NCBI GenBank assembly: GCA_029532625.1
Contig: JARFXM010000010.1
Location: 2,418,001 to 2,482,000 of the forward strand
DNA length: 64,000 nt
Direction of reading: 5' to 3'
Source: Lomentospora prolificans
Taxonomy: Eukaryota; Ascomycota; Sordariomycetes; Microascales; Microascaceae
Both the position numbers and the translations under genes were made by a program. The notes beneath the pieces were generated by a model. The model was not told where the DNA came from, ran no database searches, and saw only the letters and a program-made list of their open reading frames with translations. Shown one piece after another: positions 23,334-33,537 of this stretch; the stretch's first letter is position 1; every line of letters begins with the position of its first letter.

Positions 23334-23930
23334 TTTTTTTTATATTTAGGAGAGGAAGGCGGGTGTGAGCCCGCAAAATCAGTCCTTGTGTACCTTGTCC
23401 AAGCCCAACGCGCGCGTGCGGTATGGGGAAAGTGAGGTTTCACGATAGTACGATATGGAGGAGAAGGGGGCTCAGCCATCGGGAGCGTGCCAGCCAGCTG
23501 CACCAGGGCCAAATACGCGAAATACGCTTGAAATCACGTGAATATTATCTTTGCTGCGGTTGTGCCAAGTACTGCCACTATCAGCAAACAGCTGCCAGCT
23601 TTTACTACGGTTAATCCAAATAAAACGGTTGCGACGTCTTGCATGGAAAGTTGATTGAATGTTCGTTGGCTCGTTTGCTTCGGCATGCGAGAAGAGAATA
23701 GTGGGAGTACTTATTAATGTTACACTGACGCTTAATCGTCGAGGTCCCGCCAGGCGATTTGTGGATCCGAGCTAATATTGAATCGAAGGGCGGATTCAGA
23801 AAGCGCCGACTATTAACTCCCTTTTACGGGCGAATTGAGGAAAGACTTTAATAATTAACAAGAAGAGGCTGACTTATTATTACTATTGCTTGCTGGATAT
23901 TATTAAGTTCCAACCACAGAGCGACGTTTC
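23334..23930. other. Intergenic region
   Basis: Promoter side of the UPC2-like gene and 3' side of the methyltransferase gene. AT-rich; no gene seen. Confidence 0.5.
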
Positions 23931-24893
23931 TCATACGCGTTTCTTCACCATCAACAAGACGGCGGAGACGCTTCCCTCGAGCAGTTCCTTGCCTTTTTCC
24001 ATTCCTCCCGCATGTACCGCCCGCTCGATTTCCCTGCGAGTCTGGCGGACTATGTCGTTCTCGGTACCCACTGCCTCCGCGTGCGCTTCCCGCCACCGAA
24101 TCACCGGGCTCGAGGTTCCGAAAATCTTTTCAATCATGTCCAGGCTTATCTTTGGTTGGGGAAGTGAATAATAATAATATTCGTCCCCAGGCGCCGATCC
24201 AGGGCTATCCGTGCCCCATTCCTTTCGTACAAATGACGCCTCGTCGAATTCAGGAATAGGCTCAGACAAGGTCCACGGCAGCGGCATCGACCTGTACAAA
24301 TCGCGAGCGAGTCGGTTTCCCGGCACCATGTAATCGTCTAGACGTTGATCGAGACCGTCAAGGGCGGCCTGGACTGCCTGCGCGTTCGGCACAGAAGGGC
24401 TGATGGTTATCCGCCCGCTCGTCCACAAAGCGACAGTGCCATTGGGCTTGAGAACCTGAGCGGCCCTGGCCCAAAATTCGGACATGTTGAACCAGTGCGA
24501 CGCCGTGGCCGCCACAATCAAGTCCACGCTGCCGTCTCGTATGGGCGGGGACAGGTCCGAGCCTAGAGACTCGGCAGTACCGATTTCGAATCGAATCGGA
24601 TCTCCATTGCCCGATTCCCCGCCGAGAGACCGCGCCGTTCTGAGCATCCCCTCGGAAGGGTCGATGCCGATGGCGTTGGTGAAACGCGGACCTAGAGCCC
24701 GGACGGCGAATCCCGGGCCGCAACCGACATCGAGAATAGTTTCGAGCTGACCTCCCTGGGACGTGTGGTGGTCGAGGACGAGTTGGTAGAATTTGGGATG
24801 GTAGTCGCGGCGATGCTCGGCGTAGGATACGCCCTGCTCCTCGCTAAAGGCGCGGAATGTCTTGTCACGGGGTAAGGCGGCGGTTTCAGACAT
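23931..24893 (-). CDS. SAM-dependent methyltransferase (trans-aconitate methyltransferase-like)
   Basis: A single exon encodes 320 residues. The SAM-binding motif I is ILDVGCGPG at residues 53-61, followed by GIDPSEGML (motif II region), a motif around DLIVAATASHWF, and VLKPNGTVALW. The N-terminal KTFRAFSEEQGVSYAEHR and overall length fit the class I small-molecule methyltransferases related to yeast TMT1/CRG1 (trans-aconitate or farnesoate type). It has no signal peptide, so it is cytosolic. The substrate cannot be read from the sequence. The gene appears intact and has its own upstream region. Confidence 0.85.
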   Translation of the reverse strand: MSETAALPRDKTFRAFSEEQGVSYAEHRRDYHPKFYQLVLDHHTSQGGQLETILDVGCGPGFAVRALGPRFTNAIGIDPSEGMLRTARSLGGESGNGDPIRFEIGTAESLGSDLSPPIRDGSVDLIVAATASHWFNMSEFWARAAQVLKPNGTVALWTSGRITISPSVPNAQAVQAALDGLDQRLDDYMVPGNRLARDLYRSMPLPWTLSEPIPEFDEASFVRKEWGTDSPGSAPGDEYYYYSLPQPKISLDMIEKIFGTSSPVIRWREAHAEAVGTENDIVRQTRREIERAVHAGGMEKGKELLEGSVSAVLLMVKKRV

Positions 24894-25742
24894 GGTGACG
24901 AAGTCTATACGAGTTTGGCTGTAGTTGGTAGAAGTGGAAAAAAGAGAAAAATGTGAGGATGCGAATAACCAAGATCATCAAGTCAAGAGCCCTCCTTATC
25001 CTCTCTCCTTTATAGCCGAATTGGTCCAGGTAGCTAAAAACCCGAAACCCGGCGAAACTTGGGATGGTCGTGGCTGTTGGAATCCCGTTGGAATCACCAC
25101 GCGGTCTTCGACCTCGCCGATTAGGCAGCCAAATTAGGGTTCCAGAACGCGGCGGTCGTGCCAGTCCATATATTCAGGTCCGAATTTCCCGAGTTTAGCT
25201 TCAACATTATTGGACCGTCGGGGATAAGGTCCTCTGCAAACAGTGGGAGCCCTCCATCTCGCAATTTCGGGCGAAATACGGCTTTCGTCGACTCTTGTAA
25301 CATTTGGATTTGATGGAAACCAGTTTGCCGTGCAATGAACCCACAACTCTGTGGATAGGCCAGCTACTGAATCATTTGTTTTTCTTCTTCTGGCGAGGCG
25401 GACAATGCGGAGACGATGGCCCCAAATTTCTGAGGACTATAATAACACTCGGCTCGAAGTTGAATGTCTCGGCCACCACCCTCATGCCCGAGCAACAGTC
25501 GTCAGAGATGGCAGTTCAGCAAACCTACATTCGCCTGCTAATACTGAGGTAGGGTTTGGGCTGGTATTTTAAAATTAAGGGATAGAGTGAACTATTGATA
25601 TACACGTTGACATCAGTTCTCCATTCCAACTTCTGGGCCTATGACACCAATTTCTTGTAGGTTAAGCTTCCTTTTCCGCTGGCCACCATGCCGCGTCTCT
25701 CCGCATGAATAGATCTTTAGTACAACTCTTTCATTCTTTCGT
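24894..25742. other. Intergenic region
   Basis: Promoter of the methyltransferase on the left side. Frames at 25121-25570 on both strands are short and unrecognised. Confidence 0.45.
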
Positions 25743-25832
25743 TTGGTTGTTTTGATGTCGCTAAGTTCGACAAGGACCCCTGAGCGTGTCTTGGACGCGG
25801 CGTGTGGAACCGGTATCTGGGCCGTCGAATTC
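25743..25832 (+). pseudogene. Fragment of a LaeA-type methyltransferase
   Basis: The frame contains RVLDAACGTGIWAVEFG, which is a SAM motif I in the style of LaeA-like methyltransferases (LDxGCGTGIWAxxFA). What follows up to 26192 remains open but carries none of the later motifs, so only this block survives. It could also be the first exon of a spliced gene, but I find no matching continuation. Confidence 0.45.
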
Positions 25833-26358
25833 GGTACGCTTACATGGTCACGGTCCCAAGTATTATGCTCACCTTCAGGGTACTCATGGGGTGACTGGAC
25901 ATCTGACAGCTGCCCGGGGACGAGGTTGACTGGTGCGTGTTTTCATGTCGTCGGGATCAAAGGAGCTGTACTGCCCTGGTGGCAACAACGAACGAGTGCT
26001 GTCGACTCTAATGATGCCATATTAGGGAACGAACCCGTAAATGGAGGGCGCCACAATATAGAAGCTCAGACTGAAACATTACATGCCTTCCACATTACTG
26101 ATGGTTACCTCGGCCATCTGACTCGCGTTGGAATGGGTATGAAGATGTTGCCCACGAATTTCGCGACCAGACCTCACCATCGTTCTTCCTAAGTAGGACA
26201 TATGCCAATGACCATTACCCACAAGCTACCGAGAAACGCCGCAAATTTTGGGTCCTCCACGCCCCTTACTACTAGATCGTGATACCTCGCTAATGCTTAA
26301 GTTGACTTCCAGGCTTGGTCGGCGTCTACCAGAAGCATGTCAGTTATTCCCATAATAC
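25833..26358. other. Intergenic region
   Basis: No gene is supported. The open frame continuing to 26192 has no recognisable content after the motif I fragment. Confidence 0.4.
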
Positions 26359-27133
26359 TTATTCCATGAAGGATACAACAATACCTGGGTGAACCGGAGG
26401 CTCCTCAATATATTCTCGATTCTTCTTCTTTTGCTGGTGATCAACGCCAAACTTCAAATCCCTATCTTTGAGGACATCCTCTCCAATTTGCCCATCGGCA
26501 ATGTAGCTGATCATGAGCTCGGGTTTCCCAAGGGGCAACTTATCCCCCCGGTCGACTTGCCACAGATGATATGTTTTACCATATAGCCGGACCACCTGTT
26601 CCATCTCTTTGTTCTCGGCGATATCCCATACTGCGGAGGGCAGACGAGCCTGGGGCATGACAAGCATGCCCGACTTGACCTCGTACACATGGCTGTGCCA
26701 CAGCTTACGTTCTTCGGCGTCGAGTGTCTCGTACAAAGCAGGGGTGATCATGTACTCGATGCCAATGATTCTCGCATTTGGCTCAGCGCTATCATAAATG
26801 ATGCATTGGCGCACGTCTATGTAAAAGCATTTTTCTTTCAGTTCAACTGGCCCTGCCATCCGGAATCTGCGCACCCACCTTCATTCAAGTGTCCGCAGTA
26901 GTGGTTGGCTTCGACGTTTCTCGAGGGATCTGATGCGTATGCGTGGAAGGCGTTGAGGTGTGCGCAGATATTCTTCACCGGAGTAAAATCCTGTGAAAGA
27001 GTTAGGGCGTCATTGACGATCTCGTTTGAGCTATGGTTCTCACCTGAGCGATTGATGCACCAGCGAGGAGCGCTTTGTTCGTAATCGACAGTTTGTCGCC
27101 CGCAGCGGCATTGGTAGTTTGCGCTGTGTCCAT
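26359..27133 (-). CDS. DUF1264 / oil-body-associated-protein-like protein
   Basis: Three exons (27133-27044, 26990-26879, 26816-26359) join in phase to give 219 residues, the usual family size. The re-joined blocks are NICAHLNAFHAYASDP, VEANHYCGHLNEDVRQCIIY (across intron 2), IGIEYMITPALYETL, KLWHSHVYEVKSGMLVMP, RLYGKTYHLWQVDRGD and HPGIVVSFME at the end. This is the DUF1264 (PF06884) pattern, shared by plant oil-body-associated proteins and many fungi. The conserved HxYC and HSH residues are kept. The biochemical role is unknown. The gene looks intact. Confidence 0.9.
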
Positions 27134-27768
27134 AGTCGGGGTTGATTAATAGCGGCGGTGGATGTTGGAATCTGGCTCTCTACAATTCTTTTCTCTTTTT
27201 GTAGCAAAACAACAAGAGAGGCGGTACGCGCTTTCTATCGTCAAGATCCAGCTTTTGGAAGATCATGTATTTCTTTCGCGGTCTCGCCACTTGAGTTTGG
27301 GCGCAGACAACTACGTCATGACACCAGACGCCATGACGATTTGCTGCGTGATGCAGTAGCTGCCAACACAAAATCCACCATACTAATAGTATCTCTTCTT
27401 CTGACAAGTTAGTAATCGTATGGCTAGGGCTTGTCAACTCAATAGCACATGTGTGGATTCGGCATGCCCTTTCTAATGATGACGTACCGCGAAATGCACC
27501 AAACGAACCATTCAGCGGACAAGGCAGTTCGACTCGTCGGAGAGAGCCATAAATATGGTGAGTAGCATAGACCCACGGAGTGACGATAGTATAGTACTGG
27601 TAGAGACACGGGCAATCAATCCCAGCCCTGACAGGGACGCATTGATGTCCTTAATTTATAGAGGATAATACTACAACCTTGACGCATTCTCAACCTCAAA
27701 TCATTCTTTTTTCAGGCCATCTAGCATCAATAAAATATCCTCAACGAAGAAATATCTACAAAATCAAG
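27134..27768. other. Intergenic region
   Basis: Upstream of the DUF1264 gene. The open frames at 27158-27437 are unrecognised. Confidence 0.45.
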
Positions 27769-28365
27769 TTAAGGTAGACTATAATCTCCATCTACAATCA
27801 TATTGAGACCAGTGGTTCTATACGAGGACGCATCGCTAGCTAGATACAAGTATGCTCATTTCAACTCACTTATTTCTCCTTCACAACTGACGCACGGGTC
27901 AGCTTAACTTTCTAAAGAGAAATAAACGTCCACTTACCCCATTGGGGTCTTGTCCTTCCAAAGCTTTTTCACCTCCTGGGGGCCTTCAACTGCAATATCT
28001 GTGTTGATGTAACCTGGAGAAATACAGTTACTCCGGGCAAAGCCGGTCCACTCGACCGCCAGACTCTTGCCTAGGGCTCAATTTAGGTCAATATTATCCT
28101 GTTTGAGTACCTTGGCCAATGGGGACACTATACAGAAACGGATGATGGCGGCTTTGGACGCATTGTAGACTGCTTGAGGCATCGGCTGATATTGACAATG
28201 CCTCCACTCATGGATGCCGTGGCTATAGAACTACCAGAGATAAGGTTGTCACGAGGCCTTCCATCAATCGTGATCTTTTCCTTCTTCTGCCGTCTGAAAT
28301 GCGTTCCGGCCGCCTTGGCGCACCACATGATAACGCCATCGACGTTCACCTTCATTACGTGTTAG
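27769..28365 (-). pseudogene. SDR (xylulose/sorbose-reductase-like) pseudogene, 5' truncated
   Basis: The minus strand carries the second half of a classical short-chain dehydrogenase: VNVDGVIMWCAKAAGTHFRR, IATASMSGGIVNIS, SLAVEWTGFARSNCISPGYI, VKKLWKDKTPMG followed by an intron donor (GTAAGT), and LASDASSYRTTGLNMIVDGD near the end. The N-terminal half with the TGxxxGxG nucleotide-binding motif is absent, the YxxxK region is destroyed, and frameshifts separate the blocks. The sequence resembles fungal L-xylulose/sorbose reductases. Non-functional. Confidence 0.8.
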
Positions 28366-28416
28366 GTTCTCGGAGTTGGAAATCGCAGTCGGTCTTGTGG
28401 TAATGGCAGCTTTTCG

Positions 28417-28983
28417 TCAAGAGCTCTGCTCGGCAAGCCACTGCTTTAGTTTGTCGAGGGCCTTGGAGCGGTGTGAGATCCTATTCTTTGCATCTGGTCC
28501 CATCTCCGCGTACGTCTGGCCCTCGTATTCAAACACAGGGTCCCACGTTGATGCAGAAAACGTACTCGACCCCCGAGCTGGCACGATACGACCCTTGGTC
28601 CGCCCTTGAAAGAGAAGCGGTTCTGCGCCGGGTCCAGTACTAAGCGCGAATGTCGTGACGGCTTCGGCAGTCTTGTCTTCGTAGGCGGCAAGGAGCGAGT
28701 TCAACCCCTCGTGTCCAAGGGCACCAAGGAACCATTTGATGTACGGCCCCGGCAGTCCGTTCAGGGCCTTGAATTCAAGAGCGGTATCCTCGGTGAGCGT
28801 AACGCCGTTGACGATCTCGGAGGCTCGTTTGCATTTATCCTTGGCGATCTCTTCGATGCTGCCCTGAATCTCGTCCAGTTCGATCTTTTGATTCTGGACG
28901 TCCACAAGATGCCCGAGGAGAGCGCGCACCTCGGCAAGCTTGCCGGGGTTGCCCGTGATGAAATTTATCGTCTTCAGAGCCAT
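28417..28983 (-). CDS. Inosine triphosphate pyrophosphatase (ITPase, HAM1 family)
   Basis: A single exon encodes 188 residues, the usual ITPase length. Family blocks: FITGNPGKLAEV at the N-terminus, VTLTEDTALEFKALNGLPGP with the catalytic acidic residues, YIKWFL, GRTKGRIVPARG and a C-terminal KNRISHRSKAL. It hydrolyses ITP, dITP and XTP to monophosphates, cleaning the nucleotide pool in the cytosol. One oddity: the usual F-G-W-D-P-x-F reads FSASTWDPVF here, a change with extra residues next to the substrate pocket. Otherwise intact. It overlaps no neighbour; the SDR pseudogene lies 51 bp downstream. Confidence 0.93.
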   Translation of the reverse strand: MALKTINFITGNPGKLAEVRALLGHLVDVQNQKIELDEIQGSIEEIAKDKCKRASEIVNGVTLTEDTALEFKALNGLPGPYIKWFLGALGHEGLNSLLAAYEDKTAEAVTTFALSTGPGAEPLLFQGRTKGRIVPARGSSTFSASTWDPVFEYEGQTYAEMGPDAKNRISHRSKALDKLKQWLAEQSS

Positions 28984-29427
28984 CTTTAGGATGATCTGAT
29001 CGAGATATCGTCTCGTCTGATGGATCGGTTGGAGTGTTTAAAGTGGTGCGTTCACCAACAGGTTGTCGAAAAAATGCCCACAAATAAAAGCGGGGTGACG
29101 CTTTTGCTAAGGTTCCACTTTTAGCTGCAAGCGTAACGCGCTCAGCTCGTCAGCTGGCGTTATTGAAAACAGCAGTTCAATTTAAAGTATTAATAGCGCG
29201 GATCTCTGAGGATCCATCATGCCAGGCCTCGAGGAAAGTAATCACATTATGGAGAAGAAAATAAACCAGAAAAAAAATGCCCCAGCTCTTATGCTTGAGA
29301 TGTTACTTCCATAATGAGGACTTTGATTGGCGTAGTGTAGCTAATAGAACTCAATGCCAGAGACAGCGCAGACCCCTCCAGTCAAATCAAAGCCAAGATA
29401 AACATTTACTTGCCTTAAATGAATACA
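28984..29427. other. Intergenic region
   Basis: Between two minus-strand genes. No feature seen beyond the ITPase promoter. Confidence 0.5.
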
Positions 29428-31222
29428 CTACGACCTCCTCTTGAACACTAGTTGACATCCATCCTGTGCGGGGCAGTTAGTGATTTTGCGTGCCTGAACG
29501 GCAAATAAATCTAGGGGGGGGACTTACCATGGGGAATAACGTAGCGAACACCCTAATCTCCTCGGACTTTTCTGTGGCATGATGCTCCCAGTCGAGTTCG
29601 AGAGCTGCCTTACCAATCATGCCGGCCATTGATAGCGGCACGTACCTCCTTGCGAGACAGTCATGCGCGCCAGCGCCGAAGACAAGCCAATTCTTGACCT
29701 TGGACTCGGCATCACCAGTTATCCAGCGGTCGGGGTCAAACACATTGGGGTTGGGGTACACGTCGGGGTCGTGCAAGGCAGGATAGCAGGACGGAATGAC
29801 CATGGAGCCCTTCGGGACCGTGTAATTGGGGGTGATGGGGAAGTTCTTGGTGGCAAGGTAGGGGACGAAGATGACGGGCGGCCTATGGCGGAGAAGCTCC
29901 TTAATCACGGCCTTTGTATACGTGAGCGACTCGAGCATTTCAAGATCAAAAGGTTTTGTTTTGTCGCCACCGCGCGCCGCTAGATTCTCTTCTCGGAGGC
30001 GAGCCATTACATCGGGTCGTTGGGCGAGGATCTGGAACAGCCAGGTGGTGGCGCTGCTAGAAGCATCCTGCGACGCGAAAAGGAAGGTGAACAGTGTTTC
30101 GCCAATCTCTTCGTTTGTGAATTCTCGAATTAGGTTAGAGGGCTTCTCCGCATCGGTCTCGCCCGCTGCGATCTTCTCGCGGTACTCATTGGACTTCATC
30201 ATGTGGAGCACCCACTGGTCGACGATACAAGTGGGTTCCGCGCCTGTCGCCATGTTTGCCTTGCAGGCAGCTGCGCACTTGGCAAACTCGACGTGAACAG
30301 CGTCGGCAGTGCGCTTTCCGAGCCACGTCTTGGTAAAAGGTATGTACATGGACAGGGGGACATTGACCAGCTCAAGCGCCTCGGTGACGAGATAGAAGTC
30401 GTCGGCGATCTTCTTGACGGCATCCTGTGAGATGTAGTCGCCGAAGAAGGTGCGGAGAGACAGGGCGCAGTTGATTTCGCGGAACAAAGTCATGAATGCC
30501 ATCGGTCGACCCTTGTTTGCCTCACTGGCGGCGACGAACTTGTCATAGTAGTCGGATAGGACCCTTGACTGAGCGGGCAGGTAGGTAGAGATGGCTTTGT
30601 TTGTAAACAGGGGTGTTAATCCCCTTCGGTACTCGGCGTGTGCCTTGCCCTGGAGGAAAACCCATCCTTTGTGGCCAATGATGTCTTTCGCGATCGGAAC
30701 AATACACGGCTCTGTGTATGTCGGCGATTTGAAAACCTTGTGGGCGAGATCGCGATCGGACGCCAGGACGACGAATCTGGTATTAGGCATTGAGAATGGC
30801 TGCCGTCACAGGAGCAAATGCATGGTGTCAGGGAGCGCGCTTACTTGTGGAAGACTGACACGCAGCTCAGGGGACCGCTCGCCCATTGCGCAAGGTACGC
30901 TTCGAATCGGGGGTACAGCGCCTGAATAAACGGACCCGTGAGCGGGATTTTGAACGCCGGGCCGGCAATGGAACCTTTCCGCAAAAGGTACATGGCTACA
31001 GTTCAGGCATCAGTGAATCGAATGCATCCCAAAGAGTGCGCGGCTCGTACCTTGGTCATAGAGGATGGCGCCCAGGATAAAAGTCACGACATATTGCCAC
31101 GTCGCCCAGCCCGCGAGAAATTCCGGGAGGACAAGCACCTCTTGCAGCTTGGATGCGCCGAATGGTCCTGTCTGCGACAGCTTCTGCTGTGCAAAGGAGG
31201 CGTTGACGAACTCGGTAGCCAT
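29428..31222 (-). CDS. Cytochrome P450 CYP61 family (sterol C-22 desaturase type)
   Basis: Four exons on the minus strand (31222-31051, 30995-30845, 30776-29528, 29463-29428) join in phase to give 535 residues, with a 12-codon last exon ending DGCQLVFKRRS. An N-terminal hydrophobic anchor (QYVVTFILGAILYDQ) places it in the ER membrane. CYP61 hallmarks are ASGPLSCVSVFHKFVVLASD, the I-helix ASQDASSSATTW (342-353, with ASQDAS rather than AGxDT), KELLR (ExxR, 401-404), FDPDRW, and the haem loop FGAGAHDCLARRY with Cys481. CYP61 (Erg5) introduces the C-22 double bond in ergosterol synthesis. The region after the haem Cys (LARRYVPLSMAGM) differs from what I would expect of the housekeeping Erg5, so this may be a second copy. 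Confidence 0.88.
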
Positions 31223-31558
31223 ATTATCGGGAACGGCAACAGAATTGGAGAGGGCCAGTCATGGGAAGATTCCTGGCCATGTCTGGGAAGATTTAAGCTC
31301 CTTTATACAAAGTGTGATATATTCCACAACTGGTGTCCGGGGCGTTTTGCCCGCAGAGACCACGGCAGACCAGCCCAGACAATCCCTGTACCCCCAATCG
31401 GAACTTTCTATTCTCTAATATTCGTAATCGCTTTTCTCCTGTGCCAGGTACCAAGTCCGGAGATAGGGTTTTTTTCCCTGGGAATCTCTTTGCTGAACAC
31501 CGTACTGATGGCGCGAGAAGATTTGCTGGGGACTCGTATGTTTCAAGACATATTACCG

Positions 31559-31631
31559 GATTAGGACTAGTCTCCGCTTGTGGGACTGTTGCCAAGCCGG
31601 AATTTGCAGACTGCGGAGACTAGTCCTAATC
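31559..31631. repeat. Perfect 19-bp inverted repeat between CYP61 and a Zn2Cys6 gene
   Basis: GATTAGGACTAGTCTCCGC (31559-31577) is repeated as its exact reverse complement at 31613-31631 with a 35-nt spacer. It lies in the 612-bp divergent promoter between the CYP61 and regulator genes. The inner ends carry CCG and CGG triplets (half-sites of Zn2Cys6 proteins). It may be an operator or a relic of a small inverted-repeat element; the sequence does not decide. Confidence 0.7.
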
Positions 31632-31834
31632 TGGCCATGCCTCGACGCACCAGAGGCACAAGTAATCTCACTTTCTTCCTCTCGCCGCGCGGGCATGGTT
31701 CGACCTCCCCCACCAACACTCTTCCTCTTTTTTCTTACTTGCTCGAAAAGACCACGGTCCACAAAACTCAGCTCAACCTCGCTCCATTTTCTTTTTCTTT
31801 TGTCGTTCTCTTGTCGGGGGGAAGGAAATATACA

Positions 31835-32491
31835 ATGCGCCAAACGCTTCGTCGGTCTTGTGCTGCATGCGCTAAATCCAAACACAGTTGCGACCTTCGC
31901 ACGCCACGCTGCTCTCGTTGCATGAGGCGCAAGATCTTGTGTGTCTATGCCAATGAGCCCCTGAACGCCCCGGAACCCCCCACCGCTCCGGCCGGGGGTG
32001 ACGTCGCCTCCCTTCCCGATCCATCCGGGGCCTTGACGAACTACAGGTTTGGCTCATTCGACCCTTTCGACTCTTACCCGCCAACGAGGCTTCCACGAGA
32101 CCACGTCCAACGCCTCATTCATAGCTGTAGGTTTTGTCCTAATATATTGTCTGTAATTATCTCTGCGATTTATGCTCAATCACCCTTTGTCAGTTTTACA
32201 CAAGATCGCTTTTCAATACTATCCGCTCGACCTCAGCGCCAGCTCAAACCCATTCCTCATTTCATGGTGGCCTCTGGCGCTTGGCGATCCCGCACTGTTT
32301 CACGTCTCACTACAGACGGCATGCCTTGACGAGGAGATGCTAGCCCAGAGGGGCTTTCAGGCTTCTGCCATTCTCATGGCAGACTCTGTAGCTCTTCTGC
32401 GGCGCAAGGTTGAAGATCCATCCCTTGCGCTTCAAGACGGGACCATGAACTCCGTCATCACCTTGGCAGCTATCGAGGTGAGTGTTGTTCT

Positions 32492-32544
<53 letters not shown>

Positions 32545-33537
32545 ATCTCTTCTCATGAGGCGTGAATGGCTGCGGGTGCGATGCTAAGCGACATCTAGTT
32601 CGGCAAAGGAAACACCAAAGTTAGTGAAATGCACGTGGATGGAGCAAAGAGGCTAGTCAAGATGAGGGGGGGCATCAATTCAGTCAGACAGACCAGCCCT
32701 CTTACCGCGAGGATGGTTAGCTGGTAAGTTCAATTCGGTGTGGTCCATGGTTTAGAGTGTCGTACCATATATTGATCAAGGAAATGCAAAAGGGTGTCCA
32801 TGCTCATCACCGGCCAACCTCAATTCGAAACGCAGGACGATCTCGGCAGTGGAGATGGCATTCCGCCAATTCCGGAATGGCAAATTGGACCAACATCACC
32901 TCTCGAAGGGTTGTTTGAGCTAGGGAGCGACGTGGAAGAAGGGGTTAGGAATGTTTTCACTCGGTTACGAAACGTCTTCCTGCGAGCACGCCAAGTCCCA
33001 CTGCCTCCTACCCGGCTTCACGACCTCACCTGCTTCGTCGTACATCGACTCCTCCTCCACGTCTCAGACTCCGCTAATAATAACCCTCAATCACCAATCA
33101 CCGATTGCGTCCGATACGCAATCATCTTATACATGTTCATCGTCCAGGGGCCAACATATTTCTCCCACGCCGTCATCTTCAACAACATTGTCACGCGGCT
33201 AATAGAAAACCTCGACCGACTCGATCCAACCCGACTCTACAAGCCTCTTGATGTATGGTTCCTCGCCATTGCGCTTGCTGCCTCGAGTGGCACGGCCCAT
33301 CACCAGTGGGTTGTCGAGAGGGCGAGGATTGCCGCTATTTCGCTACAACTCTCTAGCCGTGACGATGTCCTCGCTCATGTAAGAAGTGTTCTGTGGTTGG
33401 AAACATCATGGGGCGAGGACATCTTTGGTCCCTACTGGGACCTCAATCAACCAGGTGGCATAGATCTTGGCCCTATTGTCGCGTCAAGCAGTGCTGGGCC
33501 TGGAGTTCTACCTGATACGCCTCCGCCAGCAAGATGA
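31835..33537 (+). CDS. Zn2Cys6 transcription factor with fungal_trans_2-like domain
   Basis: Four exons (31835-32126, 32194-32477, 32599-32723, 32793-33537) join in phase to give 481 residues. The zinc cluster lies at the very N-terminus (Cys9, 12, 19, 26, 29, 36; spacing 2-6-6-2-6) in RRSCAACAKSKHSC. The later blocks HDGAK-like VDGAKRLVKMRGG and LLHVSDSANN resemble the PF11951 regulatory domain. The C-terminus is uncertain: after 33480 another frame reads QAVLGLEFYLIRLRQQ and a third ILRELVSSLVTATL, both protein-like, so the true gene may continue to ~33740 by extra splicing, or the end is frameshifted. It is transcribed away from CYP61, sharing its promoter, so CYP61 is a possible target. 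Confidence 0.78.
32500..32541. repeat. (TC)20 microsatellite in an intron
   Basis: About 20 uninterrupted TC units lie in the second intron of the Zn2Cys6 gene, just after the GTGAGT donor. Length is likely to differ between strains. Confidence 0.95.
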
